DNA of 64,000 nt from the NCBI RefSeq assembly GCF_012927265.1, contig NZ_JABBGF010000003.1, positions 558,001 through 622,000 of the forward strand, in the 5' to 3' direction. The notes beneath the pieces were generated by a model. The model saw only the letters and a program-made list of their open reading frames with translations, was not told the origin of the DNA and searched no databases. This DNA is from Chryseobacterium cheonjiense. Lineage in GTDB: Bacteria; Bacteroidota; Bacteroidia; Flavobacteriales; Weeksellaceae. Below are positions 8,743-17,120 of this stretch, in pieces (position 1 is the stretch's first letter; each line of letters opens with the position of its first letter). Both the position numbers and the translations under genes were made by a program.

Positions 8743-9321
8743 TCAATTTTCGTTTAAAGTTTTTTCTATTCTTTTGTCCGGAATCAGCCACAGCACTGCT
8801 ACTGTATAATAAAATACAACAGCAATGTAAGGATAAATAAATGAAATAATAATTCCGGAAACATACAGAACTATTGATACATTTTCCTTGAAGCGTGATG
8901 CAATTGCCTGTTTCAGCTTAGAATTTTCATCTTCATATTTCGCGATTGTATTTTCCAGAATGTTATAAGCAATCGCGCACAGCACAAGCCCGAATCCGTA
9001 CGTTGCTACCGGATTTTTTGCAAAATGTGTTTCTCCGATCCAATCTGTGGCAAAAGGCATTAAAGAAAGCCAGAATAGCAGATGGAGATTTGCCCAAAGA
9101 ATTTTTCCGTTTATTTTTTTCACGGCCTGAAACAAATGATGATGATTATTCCAGTAAATTCCTATGTATAGAAAGCTGAAAAGATAAGCCAGGAACTTTG
9201 GGATAAGAGGTTTAAGGCTTTGCCAGCTGTTTCCCTCCGGAACTTTCAGTTCCAGTACCATTATGGTGATGATGATTGCCAGAACACCATCACTGAAAGC
9301 TTCTAACCTTCCTTTGGACAT
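8743..9321 (-). CDS. TMEM175-family potassium channel-like membrane protein (DUF1211)
   Basis: 192 residues with about six hydrophobic helices. The N-terminal signature RLEAFSDGVLAIIITIMVLEL is the first pore helix motif (FSDG) of the TMEM175 family. Bacterial members with six helices assemble as tetramers and conduct potassium. Why a channel sits in a redox operon is unclear; potassium flux may accompany electrophile defence, as it does for Kef systems, but that is inference. It overlaps the FMN reductase gene by 1 bp. Confidence 0.88.
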   Translation of the reverse strand: MSKGRLEAFSDGVLAIIITIMVLELKVPEGNSWQSLKPLIPKFLAYLFSFLYIGIYWNNHHHLFQAVKKINGKILWANLHLLFWLSLMPFATDWIGETHFAKNPVATYGFGLVLCAIAYNILENTIAKYEDENSKLKQAIASRFKENVSIVLYVSGIIISFIYPYIAVVFYYTVAVLWLIPDKRIEKTLNEN

Positions 9322-9854
9322 TAGTTTCTGATCTGATTTTTAAAATTTGTTATTTTATCTTTAAGATCTTTAAGCATTTCGGGATCAATCACTCCTACTT
9401 CCAGATCGAAATTCTCGTAGAACTTTGGAAGTGAAAACGTTTCCTTAACCTCGCCCCCGAACTGCGGGAAAAAAGTTTTTGCCGTGTTCATTACATTTCC
9501 GCCGCCGTAACCTCCGGGAGAGGTCGACATTAGAAGCATCGGCCTGTTTTGAAAGACTTTTACATTGATTCTCGAAGCCCAGTCGAACACGTTTTTAAAA
9601 GCCGCACTGTACGATCTGTTGTGCTCGGCCAGAGAACAGATAATGGCATCGCATTCTTCAATCACTTGTAAAAAATGATGGGCTTCGTCCGGAAAACCTT
9701 TCTTTTCGCGGTCTACAGAAAAAACAGGCATGTCGAAATCATTTAAATCAATTAAATTAATCTCGTCATCCTGAAAATCTTTCAACACAAACTTTACCAG
9801 TTCTTTGTTGATGGAGGTGGAAGAAGTGCTTCCCGCAAATGCTAATATTTTCAT
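9321..9854 (-). CDS. NADPH-dependent FMN reductase-like flavoprotein
   Basis: 177 residues with a flavodoxin-like fold. The FMN phosphate-binding loop is AFAGSTSSTSINKELV (residues 5-20), and the second conserved site is MLLMSTSPGGYGGGN (about 106-120), with the usual EHNRSYSAAFKNVFDW segment between. Such enzymes (ArsH/azoreductase/quinone reductase relatives) reduce FMN, quinones or metals with NAD(P)H. It lies 16 bp downstream of the first pirin and overlaps the next gene. Redox-stress detoxification is the likely role; the substrate is not visible. Confidence 0.9.
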   Translation of the reverse strand: MKILAFAGSTSSTSINKELVKFVLKDFQDDEINLIDLNDFDMPVFSVDREKKGFPDEAHHFLQVIEECDAIICSLAEHNRSYSAAFKNVFDWASRINVKVFQNRPMLLMSTSPGGYGGGNVMNTAKTFFPQFGGEVKETFSLPKFYENFDLEVGVIDPEMLKDLKDKITNFKNQIRN

Positions 9855-9870
9855 AATTTATTTTTTCTTC

Positions 9871-10773
9871 CTACGGTTTTTTGTTTAATATTGCTTTTGG
9901 AAGCGGAACATAATCTTCTTCATCCCCCGGAACCAGAGGAAAAGCTTCATGATTCTGGTCGTTCCAGTTTACTTTTGCCTGCTCTATCAATTCTTTGTCG
10001 GAATTTACAAAATTCCAGAATATAAAACGTTCTTCATCGAAAGGTTCACCTCCAAAAAGATAAACCGTTCCGTTTTCGCTCATATCAAATTCGCATAATT
10101 TTGTGTCCTTGGCAATCATCAGCTGCTTGGAACCGTATGAATTTCCGTCTGTAGAAACCGTTCCGTCCAGCACATACATGGCTGCTTCTCCGTAAAGATC
10201 TTTTCCGATACTAATCTTTTTAGCGTCTTTTGTTTTAATTTCAATAAAAAATAATTTGCTGTGAACGGGAACCGGAGATTTTCTGCCGAAAGCTTCACCT
10301 GCAATCAGTTTATATTTTATGCCGTCTTCTTCCCAATCCGGAATTTCATCCGCTTCAATATGATGGAACGTAGGTTCGGATTGTTCGAGATGTCTCGGGA
10401 GACCTACCCAGATCTGAAAACCGTGAAGTCTCTTGTCAGAATGTCTCAGGTATTCAGGTGTCCTCTCAGAATGCACAACTCCTTTTCCTGCCGTCATCCA
10501 GTTTACGGCTCCCGGCTGGATTTCAATAGCGCTTCCTACACTGTCCCTGTGAAAGATTGAACCTTCCAGAAGGTATGTTAATGTTGAAAGTCCGATATGT
10601 GGATGCGGCGGGACGTCAAGATTCTGATAGTCTTTCAGTTCAGCGGGACCCATGTGATCGATAAAAACAAAGGGTCCGACGGCTCTCTTTTCGCGGAAAG
10701 GTAAAAGTCTTCCCACCAGGAAGTTTCCGATATCTGCAGATTTCTCTTCTATAATAAGGCCGATATTTGACAT
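9871..10773 (-). CDS. Pirin family protein (quercetinase-like cupin)
   Basis: 300 residues. It has the pirin N-terminal cupin with the metal-binding pattern HPHIGLSTLTYLLEG, a downstream GKGVVHSE histidine, and a pirin C-terminal cupin from about residue 180. Bacterial pirins bind an iron or other divalent metal; some (E. coli YhhW) cleave quercetin, others bind pyruvate dehydrogenase or respond to oxidative stress. It heads the tightly spaced part of the operon, with a 16-bp gap to the FMN reductase. A second pirin is encoded at 11299-12174, and the two are clearly diverged. Confidence 0.93.
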   Translation of the reverse strand: MSNIGLIIEEKSADIGNFLVGRLLPFREKRAVGPFVFIDHMGPAELKDYQNLDVPPHPHIGLSTLTYLLEGSIFHRDSVGSAIEIQPGAVNWMTAGKGVVHSERTPEYLRHSDKRLHGFQIWVGLPRHLEQSEPTFHHIEADEIPDWEEDGIKYKLIAGEAFGRKSPVPVHSKLFFIEIKTKDAKKISIGKDLYGEAAMYVLDGTVSTDGNSYGSKQLMIAKDTKLCEFDMSENGTVYLFGGEPFDEERFIFWNFVNSDKELIEQAKVNWNDQNHEAFPLVPGDEEDYVPLPKAILNKKP

Positions 10774-10831
10774 GATAATTATTTTTTTAAGCTAATGTAT
10801 TTAAAATTAAAATATTGAAAGTATTAGGAAA

Positions 10832-11143
10832 TCAAATCTGGTCGTATCCGTGGAATCTTTCATCCACGACACGTTTCCATTCAGGATTTTTTCTGATGAA
10901 TGACTGTATGTAAGGGCAGAATGGAAGTGCCTTTTTATGATGGTCTTCAATAAAATGCAGCGTTTTTTCCACAACTGCTTCCGCTGCGCCTGTTCCGGCA
11001 ATAAGAAGATCAGCCTCGGTATGATTCAGGGCGATCTGGCTTCCCATTTGTCGGTAATCGATGAATGCATGATTACCGTTAAATTCTATTTCGAATCGTT
11101 CTCCGGTATCCTGTAAAGGAATATGTTCGAATTCTGGTTTCAT
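10832..11143 (-). CDS. Short GNAT-like N-acetyltransferase (Nat2/YidJ type), second copy
   Basis: 103 residues with the same layout as the protein at 7824-8123: a beta-rich N-terminus, acyl-CoA loop region LIAGTGAAEAVVEKTLHFIEDHHKK, then LPFCPYIQSFIRKNPEW. The PxCPY/PxCPF cysteine is kept in both copies. It lies between the two pirin genes, 58 bp before the 9871-10773 pirin and 155 bp after the other. No clear promoter box is seen directly upstream, so read-through from the pirin at 12174 is plausible. Confidence 0.87.
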   Translation of the reverse strand: MKPEFEHIPLQDTGERFEIEFNGNHAFIDYRQMGSQIALNHTEADLLIAGTGAAEAVVEKTLHFIEDHHKKALPFCPYIQSFIRKNPEWKRVVDERFHGYDQI

Positions 11144-11298
11144 AGTGGGTTGTTAAAATTGTAATGAATAAGGTCATTTTTGGAAACTTAATTCTGAAAA
11201 TCAGTGTCTATTTTTACAATAGATAAATGACAGAATCCTATACACATTTTCCATAAAAATAAGGAAAAATAATAAACTGATTTAAGTTTTAAATTAAA

Positions 11299-12174
11299 TT
11301 AATCTTCGAGGTAGCCAAATCTTCCGAGGTTGTAATCTTCAAAAGCCTGCGTGATTTCCTCTCTTGAATTCATCACAAAAGGACCGTGTGCATAGATCTG
11401 CTCATTTAGAGGCATACCACTTATAATAAGGATGATGCTGTCTTCCTTAGCTTCAATCGTAAATGTTTCACCCTCATTTTTAAACAATACAAAATGATTG
11501 ACCGGAATTTTCCCTTCATTGTTTATGGTAATACTTCCTTCGATTACCAAGGCTGCCGTATTAAAATCTGCCGGAAAACTAAAATCAGCTTTTCCGTCTT
11601 TTTTAAGTTTTGCATTCATCATATGCACAGGGCTGAATGTAGAAGCCGGACCCTTCTGGTCTCCATACGTTCCGGCAATAATTTCAACAAAGCCGTTTTC
11701 TCCGAGATCGGCTATTGTCATGTCTGCGTTACGGATTGCCTGGTATTTCGGGCAGCTCATTTTATATACCGAGGGAAGGTTTACCCAAAGCTGAACCATT
11801 TGGAAAATTCCGCCTGTCTTTGCCCATTCCTTTTCATGATATTCTTTATGAAGAACTCCTTTTGCTGCTGTCATCCACTGTACATCACCTTCACCGATGA
11901 TTCCGCCTCCTCCGGCACTGTCGTGATGCTGAACTTGTCCTTTATAAGCGATGGTAACAGTTTCAAAACCTCTGTGCGGATGCACGCCAACACCGCGTGG
12001 CTGGTCTGTTCCGTTGAAATGAAACTTTGAATTGTAATCCAGCATAATGAAAGGATCCATTCTTTTCATATCTATTCCTTGTGTGCCCGGAATAAAATTA
12101 TGTACCCGGAAACCATCACCCACAAAATGAGCGGGCTTTGGCGATATAATTTTTTCTACTTGTTTGGTTGCCAT
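11299..12174 (-). CDS. Pirin family protein
   Basis: 291 residues. The N-terminal cupin has VHPHRGFETVTIAYKG, then the segment HHDSAGGGGIIGEGDVQWMTAAKGVLHKE with the remaining metal ligands; a C-terminal pirin domain follows (NEQIYAHGPFVMNSREEITQAFEDY). This is closer to the standard YhaK/YhhW-type pirins than the copy at 9871. It has its own -7 box 18 nt upstream of the ATG and could be the first gene of a long unit running down to 7824, although a 155-bp spacer follows it. Confidence 0.94.
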   Translation of the reverse strand: MATKQVEKIISPKPAHFVGDGFRVHNFIPGTQGIDMKRMDPFIMLDYNSKFHFNGTDQPRGVGVHPHRGFETVTIAYKGQVQHHDSAGGGGIIGEGDVQWMTAAKGVLHKEYHEKEWAKTGGIFQMVQLWVNLPSVYKMSCPKYQAIRNADMTIADLGENGFVEIIAGTYGDQKGPASTFSPVHMMNAKLKKDGKADFSFPADFNTAALVIEGSITINNEGKIPVNHFVLFKNEGETFTIEAKEDSIILIISGMPLNEQIYAHGPFVMNSREEITQAFEDYNLGRFGYLED

Positions 12175-12192
12175 AATTGTTGGTGTTTACAG

Positions 12193-12200
12193 CAAAGGTA
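12193..12200 (-). promoter_or_regulatory. -7 promoter box of the 12174 pirin gene
   Basis: The minus strand reads TACCTTTG, a match to TAnnTTTG, 18 nt before the ATG. Confidence 0.6.
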
Positions 12201-12484
12201 AAATAAGTGGAAAGGAGGTGCATTGACCTGTGGTAATATCGGATTTAGTGAGTTTAACGGAAAATATTTTAACCGCAAAAGCTGCAAAAGATTTTTAAGA
12301 CATAAGATAATTGTTAGCTTATCAACTTTGAGAAAACAAGAACACATGAGTTTTGAAAATCAAGATTTCATTTTATATAAACATCTATTGTAAATTCGGG
12401 TAAATGTGTGGTATTTATTTACAATATCTTATTAATCTGCAAAATCTGTGTGATTTGCGCGAGATGATCTTAATTCATATCAAT
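12201..12484. repeat. Gene-free spacer with a degraded dispersed repeat
   Basis: No gene is supported here. At 12355-12372 the 18-mer GAAAATCAAGATTTCATT is identical to 56617-56634 at the inner edge of the GxxExxY unit. Just before each copy stands AGAACACAT, at 12339-12347 and 56602-56610. The rest (for example TTAACCGCAAAAG near 12270 and ATCTGTGTGATTTGCGC near 12445) resembles intergenic repeats I recall from flavobacterial genomes. This looks like a relic of the same repeat family without a gene. Confidence 0.5.
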
Positions 12485-13888
12485 TTATTCTTCCTTGGAT
12501 TTCATGTTTTTTCCATCCGAAATATGCAGTCTTCTGAAAACAAAACCGGAAATAATAGTAAGAATACCAATGGTAAGAAATGTGTAGCGAAAAGCGTTGT
12601 GAGGTTCGCCATGAATAAGATCAGTATTTTCAAAAATCTTCAGGACAATCAAACCGAACGCAATCCCAAAACCGATTGCCAGCTGCTGGTTGACGGATAA
12701 GAGCGAATTTCCGCTACTGGTCTGAAAATTCCGGAGGTCTGCAATGGAAATCGTATTCATTGAGGTAAACTGGATTGAGTTAAAAAATCCCAATACTGCA
12801 ATAATCGGTACAAACCAATATAGCGAAGTATTAATATCAGGAATAGCGAGCAGGCATATGAGCGTCCCGATAATGAAAGTATTGATCATGAGTGTCTGGC
12901 GGTAACCGAACTTATTTAATATCTTAATGACATATGACTTTCCAAAGATTGCTGTAAGAGCCATAGGAGCAATAATCCATCCGGAAGTAACAGCTGATTG
13001 TCCGTAGGCAATCTGGATCATTAACGGTAATAAGAGTGGAACTGAACTGATGCCCAACCTGGTGGCCAGATTTCCTACAATTCCCACTCTGAAAGTTCTT
13101 ACCTTGAATAAATTTAACGGAAAAATGGGACTTTCATCTTTTTTTGCATGACGATAATAGTAATACATAAAAAGGAATCCCAGAATAAAGACGACAAGAA
13201 CAGGAGTGGTATTCTGAAGATCTCCGAAAAGTTCAAGTGAAACGGATAGCAGGAGAGAAGCCGCTGCAAAAATTAAGAACCCCTTCAGGTCAAAATCTAC
13301 ATCTGCAGATTTGTAATTGGGCATAAATTTAAGCCCTAACGTCACACCAAGAATTCCGATCGGTATGTTGATGAGAAAAATCCAGTGCCACGAAAGGTAA
13401 TCTACCATATATCCTCCAACGAGCGGACCAAGAACCGGACCGATAAGTGCCGGAATAATTGCGAAATTCATGGCTTTAAGCAATTCGTTTTTATCAAATG
13501 TTTTGATGAGCGCCAGTTTTCCGACCGGTGTCATGAGACTCCCGCCGATTCCCTGTACTACCCGCGAGATAACAAGATGGGTCAGGTTTTGTGAAAGGGC
13601 ACAGAAAAGAGAACCCAGACTGAATAATACAATAGAAAAAATGAAGATTTTTTTTGTTCCGAACCTATCTGCCAGAAATCCACTGGCCGGCATAAATACC
13701 GCAAGAGTTAAAACATAGCTGATAATCGCATTCTGCATGTTCAATGGTGATTCTTTAAGGTCTCTTGCAATAGCAGGAAGTGAGGTATTGAGAACGGTAG
13801 AATCCAGCATCTGCATAAAGATCGCAGTTGCTAAAATGAGCGGTAATATTTTTTTAATCGAATTAGGTTGCGAAACTGCTTCTGACAT
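12485..13888 (-). CDS. MFS transporter, DHA2 (EmrB/QacA) drug:proton antiporter family
   Basis: 467 residues with 13-14 hydrophobic helices. TM1 carries ATAIFMQMLDSTVLNTSLPAIA, the motif D1 of 14-TM exporters (LDxTxVNxALP). Motif A is present as GFLADRFGTKKIF, and motif C in TM5 as IPALIGPVLGPLVGG. These pumps expel drugs, dyes or bile salts using the proton gradient. It is a single gene, not linked to an EmrA-type adaptor or TolC, which suggests export across the inner membrane only. The downstream spacer is repeat-derived and shows no terminator. Confidence 0.93.
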   Translation of the reverse strand: MSEAVSQPNSIKKILPLILATAIFMQMLDSTVLNTSLPAIARDLKESPLNMQNAIISYVLTLAVFMPASGFLADRFGTKKIFIFSIVLFSLGSLFCALSQNLTHLVISRVVQGIGGSLMTPVGKLALIKTFDKNELLKAMNFAIIPALIGPVLGPLVGGYMVDYLSWHWIFLINIPIGILGVTLGLKFMPNYKSADVDFDLKGFLIFAAASLLLSVSLELFGDLQNTTPVLVVFILGFLFMYYYYRHAKKDESPIFPLNLFKVRTFRVGIVGNLATRLGISSVPLLLPLMIQIAYGQSAVTSGWIIAPMALTAIFGKSYVIKILNKFGYRQTLMINTFIIGTLICLLAIPDINTSLYWFVPIIAVLGFFNSIQFTSMNTISIADLRNFQTSSGNSLLSVNQQLAIGFGIAFGLIVLKIFENTDLIHGEPHNAFRYTFLTIGILTIISGFVFRRLHISDGKNMKSKEE

Positions 13889-14030
13889 TTTTCTGCTTAC
13901 TGGTTGTTTCCAGATTTGTTTGGTTCAAAGAATAGAATGGTATTGTTACAGCAATATTTATTCCTTTGGTCCTATTTTATTTTAAAAAGCTTTTGAATGA
14001 TGAGCGAGAATGTTGTTTTTCAGACAATCA

Positions 14031-14057
14031 AAAAGTCCCGCAGATTCTGCAGGACTT
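14031..14057 (-). terminator. Terminator of the 14063-14875 gene
   Basis: A stem pairing 11 of 12 bases (14033-14044 with 14046-14057) is followed on the minus strand by CTTTTTGATT. Confidence 0.75.
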
Positions 14058-14062
14058 CTCAT

Positions 14063-14875
14063 TTATTTTCTTGGTTTTTCAACCCCTTTCCACTCGTCGC
14101 CGGCTTTTCTGTACTGGCTCAGTTCGAAGGTTTTGAAATCTTTCGTTTTGTATTCGATATTATCCGTATTCTGCTCAAACGGCATGATGTAATAAAAATC
14201 TGCATCCGTTCTGTCTGTTTTGGTTCCTTTTTTTACGGAAGGAACATATTTTGTGAACTTATAGCTTGGAAGATACTGCTTTAATCTTGCATAGAAAGCT
14301 TTATTCTCTTTCTCATCAGGAATGATATTCACGATGTTGAAGTCGTCTTTCTTTTTGTCGATCCACAGGTAATACGTTGTATCTTCTCCGGTATTTCTGT
14401 TATTAGAGTTGAAAGCAAAAAGCTCTTTCGGTACCAGTTCCTTGATTTTTTCAGCATCAACCTTCGTGTAATATTGTCCTTTTGAAGGGTCTACATACGT
14501 TTCAAGGTTGTACATCAGAACAGAATTGTTCTCAAGGTTTTTATTTTTGAAATACTGATTCAAAGATAATTCTGCAGTTTCTCTTAGCTCTTTTCCTCTG
14601 TCATCAAGCTTTTTGGTAAGATTCTGAGGATTTACTTTCTTTACAAATTCGTATAAAACCTTCGGCTTTATTTCTTTCAGGTGGGGGTATGTTTTCAGCT
14701 GCTCAGCTTTTACCAGCCAATAGTATTGTTGATAAAAGTCTTCTTTATCAGCATCCTTCACACTTTTATACACCATTGCAAGTTTTTTGGAGCTAAGATA
14801 TTTGCCGTATTTTCCCTGTCCGAAAGCCAAAGTCATGGATAATAAAGCAAATAAGATAGTAATGTTTCTTCTCAT
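14063..14875 (-). CDS. Secreted protein of unknown function
   Basis: 270 residues from the ATG at 14875, chosen because MRRNITILFALLSMTLAFGQ is a complete signal peptide and because a -7 box at 14903-14910 lies between it and the next upstream ATG. The mature part is charged and rich in K, Y and D, without cysteine or recognised catalytic motif. It includes a segment YYTKVDAEKIKELVPKELFA and predicted alternating beta strands. I do not recognise the family. It has its own promoter and terminator. It is probably periplasmic or surface-associated. Confidence 0.78.
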   Translation of the reverse strand: MRRNITILFALLSMTLAFGQGKYGKYLSSKKLAMVYKSVKDADKEDFYQQYYWLVKAEQLKTYPHLKEIKPKVLYEFVKKVNPQNLTKKLDDRGKELRETAELSLNQYFKNKNLENNSVLMYNLETYVDPSKGQYYTKVDAEKIKELVPKELFAFNSNNRNTGEDTTYYLWIDKKKDDFNIVNIIPDEKENKAFYARLKQYLPSYKFTKYVPSVKKGTKTDRTDADFYYIMPFEQNTDNIEYKTKDFKTFELSQYRKAGDEWKGVEKPRK

Positions 14876-14902
14876 TTTATTATAATTGATATTTTCGTTT
14901 TC

Positions 14903-14910
14903 CAAATATA
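14903..14910 (-). promoter_or_regulatory. -7 promoter box of the 14875 secreted-protein gene
   Basis: The minus strand reads TATATTTG (TAnnTTTG), 27 nt before the ATG at 14875. It excludes the in-frame ATG at 14905 as the start. Confidence 0.6.
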
Positions 14911-14981
14911 ATTATTTATTAGATAATATTTTTGATTAACGGTTAAATTCTGACATTATTATTAAGGTTAATTCAAAAGAA

Positions 14982-15003
14982 AATCCTGTATTGCTACAGG
15001 ATT
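14982..15003 (-). terminator. Terminator of asnB
   Basis: A perfect 9-bp stem AATCCTGTA / TACAGGATT with a TTGC loop is followed by TTTTCTTTT on the minus strand, 122 bp after the asnB stop. Confidence 0.65.
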
Positions 15004-15124
15004 GATAAATTTTTATTTGAGTTGCAGGTTTTTAGAGTAAAGAATTTAGTTTTAAAATTGATAATAACCGAGATATTCAAGTTATTTTCAAAACTCAAAA
15101 ACGCTCATATTCTAACCCTCAAAC

Positions 15125-16798
15125 TTATTCTCCGTAAGATGTTTCGTGTACTTTTACGGCTCTTCCGCTCGGATCGTTCATGTTTTTAAAAGCTTCATCC
15201 CATTCCAGTGCAATTGGAGTTGAACAGGCTACGGAAGGAACGGAAGGAACGGTAGCAGCGGCCGTTTCACTTGGAAAATGTTCCTCAAAAATAGACCGGT
15301 AACGGTACTCTTCTTTATTCTGAGGCGTGTTCAAAGGAAATCTGAATCGTGCATTTGCCATCATTTCATCGGTTACTTCTTTTTCGGCAACCGCTTTCAG
15401 GCTGTCAATCCAGGAATAACCGACCCCATCTGAAAACTGTTCTTTCTGTCTCCATACAATAGATTCAGGAAGAATGTCCTCGAAGGCTTTTCTTAATACC
15501 CATTTTTCTATTTTTCCTTCAGCCGCATTTACCATCTTGTCTTTAGGGTTGATGGCCATTGCAATATCCATAAATTCTTTATCTAAAAAAGGTACACGGC
15601 CCTCAATACCCCAGCTCATAAGGGCTTTGTTGGCGCGCAGACAATCGTAAAGGTGAAGTTTACCAAGCTTTCTCACGGTTTCATCATGGAATTCCTTTGC
15701 ATTAGGGGCCTTATGGAAATATAAATATCCGCCGAACAGTTCATCAGAACCTTCCCCGGAAAGCACCATTTTGATTCCCATTGATTTAATAACTCTTGCC
15801 AGAAGATACATGGGGGTAGAAGCTCTTACGGTGGTAACGTCATATGTTTCAAGATGATAAATTACATCACGGATGGCATCGAGCCCTTCCTGCACGGTAA
15901 AGTGAACTTCATGATGAACCGACCCGATATGTTCCGCGGCTTTTTGAGCTGCTGCCAGATCGGGAGAACCTACAAGACCTACGGCAAAGCTGTGCAGTCT
16001 TGGATACCACGCTTCCTGAGTGTCACCACTTTCTACTCTCTGTCTTGCAAATTTTGCTGTTACCGCAGAAATCACTGAAGAATCAAGGCCACCGGAAAGC
16101 AGCACGCCATAAGGAACATCGCTCATCAGCTGACGGTGTACAGCATCTTCCAATCCTTTTCTTAATGCAGCAATATCTGTTTCTTTATCTTTAACAGCAT
16201 CATAGCTTTCCCAGTCTCTTTTGTACCATTGCTGGAGTTCGCTGCCATCTTTGCTGTATATCAAATGTCCTGGTAAAAATGTTTCAATTTTTTTACAGAT
16301 GCCTTCCAATGCTTTTAGTTCGGAGGCTACATAATAATTTCCGTTTCTGTCCCATCCCTGGTACAGCGGGCATATCCCCATATGATCCCGGGCGATGAGG
16401 TAAATATCATTTTCGGTATCGTATAAGGAAAAAGCAAAAATACCGTTCAGTTTTTCTAAAAAATCCTTACCGTATTTTCTGTACAGGGCTAAAATTACTT
16501 CGCAGTCAGATTGTGTCTGAAATTCGTAATCAGGAAATTCTTCCTTTAATTCGCTATGGTTATAGATTTCCCCGTTTACGGCGAGAACAACTTTCCCGTC
16601 TTTGGTAAAAAGCGGCTGTTTTCCCGATGTAGGATCTACGATGGCGAGCCTTTCATGAGAGAAGACTACTTTTTCATCCTGGAAAACCCCGCTCCAGTCA
16701 GGACCACGGTGACGAATTTTCTTAGACATTTCGAGAACCTGGGGTCTTAATATTTCGGTTTTTTGTTTGGCGTCAAAGAGACATACAATTCCACACAT
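15125..16798 (-). CDS. asnB: Asparagine synthetase B (glutamine-hydrolysing)
   Basis: 557 residues, as in E. coli AsnB (554). The start at 16798 is fixed by MCGIVCLFD: the Cys after Met is the N-terminal nucleophile of the class II glutaminase domain (residues 2 to about 190), so an upstream in-frame ATG at 16852 is not used. The synthetase domain has the ATP pyrophosphatase loop LLSGGLDSSVISA and later SGEGSDELFGGYLYFH. It converts aspartate, glutamine and ATP into asparagine in the cytoplasm. It is a single gene with a -7 box at 16822-16829 and a terminator downstream. Confidence 0.97.
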   Translation of the reverse strand: MCGIVCLFDAKQKTEILRPQVLEMSKKIRHRGPDWSGVFQDEKVVFSHERLAIVDPTSGKQPLFTKDGKVVLAVNGEIYNHSELKEEFPDYEFQTQSDCEVILALYRKYGKDFLEKLNGIFAFSLYDTENDIYLIARDHMGICPLYQGWDRNGNYYVASELKALEGICKKIETFLPGHLIYSKDGSELQQWYKRDWESYDAVKDKETDIAALRKGLEDAVHRQLMSDVPYGVLLSGGLDSSVISAVTAKFARQRVESGDTQEAWYPRLHSFAVGLVGSPDLAAAQKAAEHIGSVHHEVHFTVQEGLDAIRDVIYHLETYDVTTVRASTPMYLLARVIKSMGIKMVLSGEGSDELFGGYLYFHKAPNAKEFHDETVRKLGKLHLYDCLRANKALMSWGIEGRVPFLDKEFMDIAMAINPKDKMVNAAEGKIEKWVLRKAFEDILPESIVWRQKEQFSDGVGYSWIDSLKAVAEKEVTDEMMANARFRFPLNTPQNKEEYRYRSIFEEHFPSETAAATVPSVPSVACSTPIALEWDEAFKNMNDPSGRAVKVHETSYGE

Positions 16799-16821
16799 TG
16801 TTTTATCATTTAATTTTAAAA

Positions 16822-16829
16822 CAAAAGTA
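16822..16829 (-). promoter_or_regulatory. -7 promoter box of asnB
   Basis: The minus strand reads TACTTTTG (TAnnTTTG), 23 nt before the ATG at 16798. Confidence 0.6.
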
Positions 16830-17082
16830 TCGGTGTGGTTGATAATAAACAATAAAAAAAATCATTAAGTGTATATTTTTAACTTAATAATTTATTATTA
16901 GGAAAAATTTTAATTATAATTAAAATTTGATATGATTTTAGTTAATTTTTTTCGTCACAGATATATTGTTAAACATATACAAAATAAAAATTTAATATTT
17001 ATTAATCTATGATAATTAATTCCAAAAAATTTTACCATTACTTTGTGGCTCGAAATAATTTTTTTTCATCATTTGTGTTTTT
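16830..17082. other. AT-rich gene-free spacer upstream of asnB
   Basis: No reading frame of note on either strand. The sequence is almost only A and T between 16850 and 17030. A plus-strand terminator follows at 17083-17120 with no annotated plus-strand gene before it. TTACTTTG at 17036-17043 is one base off the -7 consensus. Confidence 0.5.
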
Positions 17083-17120
17083 ACCTTCTTGCAGAGTCAA
17101 TTTGCGAGAAGGTTTTTTTT
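17083..17120 (+). terminator. Plus-strand terminator-like hairpin without an upstream gene
   Basis: An 11-bp stem with one G-T pair (17083-17093 with 17103-17113) is followed by eight T residues on the plus strand. No plus-strand gene precedes it. Confidence 0.55.

Noticed and set aside
11494..12030. Plus-strand frame inside the second pirin gene
   Set aside because: It is antisense to the conserved cupin motifs, with no promoter and no known domain.
7824..12174. Defence island or phage region
   Set aside because: All genes belong to metabolic or stress families; no integrase, capsid, restriction or CRISPR genes were seen in this stretch or elsewhere.
16799..16852. Extended asnB start at 16852
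   Set aside because: The catalytic Cys must directly follow the initiator Met, so the start is at MCGIV (16798); the -7 box at 16822-16829 also lies downstream of the alternative.
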